Shown in pieces: positions 60,060 to 60,117 of a DNA stretch of 60,117 nucleotides. This stretch comes from Fimousia sp036311565. Lineage in GTDB: Bacteria; Bacillota; Clostridia; Lachnospirales; Lachnospiraceae. Below the pieces are notes generated by a model. The model saw only the letters and a list, made by a program, of their open reading frames with translations. It was not told where the DNA came from and ran no database searches. The stretch is taken from the NCBI GenBank assembly GCA_036311565.1, contig JAXJPR010000018.1, positions 1 through 60,117 on the forward strand, in the 5' to 3' direction. Made by a program: the position numbers and the translations under genes. The first letter of the stretch is position 1; each line of letters starts with the position of its first letter.

Positions 60060-60117
60060 GCAAATACAATCAAAATAAATCAAAAATACAAAGAAATTCA
60101 ATCAAAAAAAGTCAAAA
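60054..60117. repeat. Iterated AATCAAA/AGTCAAA motifs upstream of fruA (possible operators)
   Basis: Copies start at 60054 (AGTCAAG), 60068 (AATCAAA), 60078 (AATCAAA), 60100 (AATCAAA) and 60110 (AGTCAAA), with spacings of 14, 10, 22 and 10 nt, so several fall on one face of the helix. They overlap and lie upstream of the -35 box. DeoR-family fructose repressors bind such short direct repeats; the array may continue past the window edge. Confidence 0.5.

Noticed and set aside
1..60117. CRISPR arrays, insertion sequences, prophage or rRNA
   Set aside because: None seen: no regular repeat-spacer pattern, no transposase or integrase frames, no rRNA-like stretch.

Overview
The window looks like chromosomal DNA of a low-GC, anaerobic, Gram-positive Clostridia, most likely Lachnospiraceae. 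The grounds are AGGAGG-type ribosome binding sites, extended -10 promoters, an oxygen-sensitive class III ribonucleotide reductase (NrdD/NrdG), an [FeFe]-hydrogenase maturase (HydG), WhiA, and HPr kinase with a Crh-like HPr. The family assignment is an inference. I saw no phage genes, insertion sequences, CRISPR array or rRNA. Gene density is high and the content is mostly core metabolism.

Layout. 0-3 kb: 3' part of an Ig-like surface protein, a DNA glycosylase, and a ComEC-like metallo-beta-lactamase lipoprotein. 3-7.6 kb: WYL regulator, ABC ATPase and a giant FtsX-type permease with an extracellular coiled coil. 7.6-15 kb: HAD phosphatase (-), RidA, purine permease, an unknown protein, a VanR/VanS-like two-component system, and CBS-type Mn pyrophosphatase. 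15-16.9 kb (-): hydG and a TM1266-type hydrogenase regulator behind a structured leader that ends in a terminator. 17-22.3 kb: XPD-type helicase fused to a PD-(D/E)XK nuclease, queF, dus, then (-) a prolyl-tRNA editing protein and a HAD phosphatase.

22.4-29.4 kb is one long operon: uvrC, hprK, glucokinase, murB, rapZ, whiA and a Crh-like HPr in which the phosphorylatable His15 is Glu. It joins carbon-catabolite signalling to cell-wall synthesis. A tRNA-Thr(CGT), two half-size CHR transporters and the anaerobic nrd operon follow. The nrd promoter carries several DnaA boxes and a probable NrdR box pair. The glycyl-radical segment of NrdD is a separate 50-residue gene.

34-42.7 kb is a ten-gene membrane operon in the order of archaeal Mbh/Mbx membrane arms (E-F-G-MbhD-MbhE/B-C) with four NuoL/M/N-like subunits and no catalytic module. 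42.7-45.8 kb (-) is a TPP-riboswitch-controlled thiamine or thiamine-precursor ABC transporter with an MTH1187-type thiamine-binding protein. 45.8-48.7 kb (-) is murE-murF. 48.8-57 kb (+) holds a TPR-like membrane protein, a small unknown gene, dnaE, pfkA, a SpoU methyltransferase and an NfeD/stomatin pair. The end (-) holds a three-repeat PepSY protein and a fructose PTS permease whose promoter is overlapped by repeated AATCAAA motifs.

The items most worth a second look are the split NrdD with its DnaA-box promoter, the attenuator-like leader before the hydrogenase genes, the catalytic-module-free Mbh-like operon with a degenerate fourth antiporter subunit, and the Glu15 HPr.
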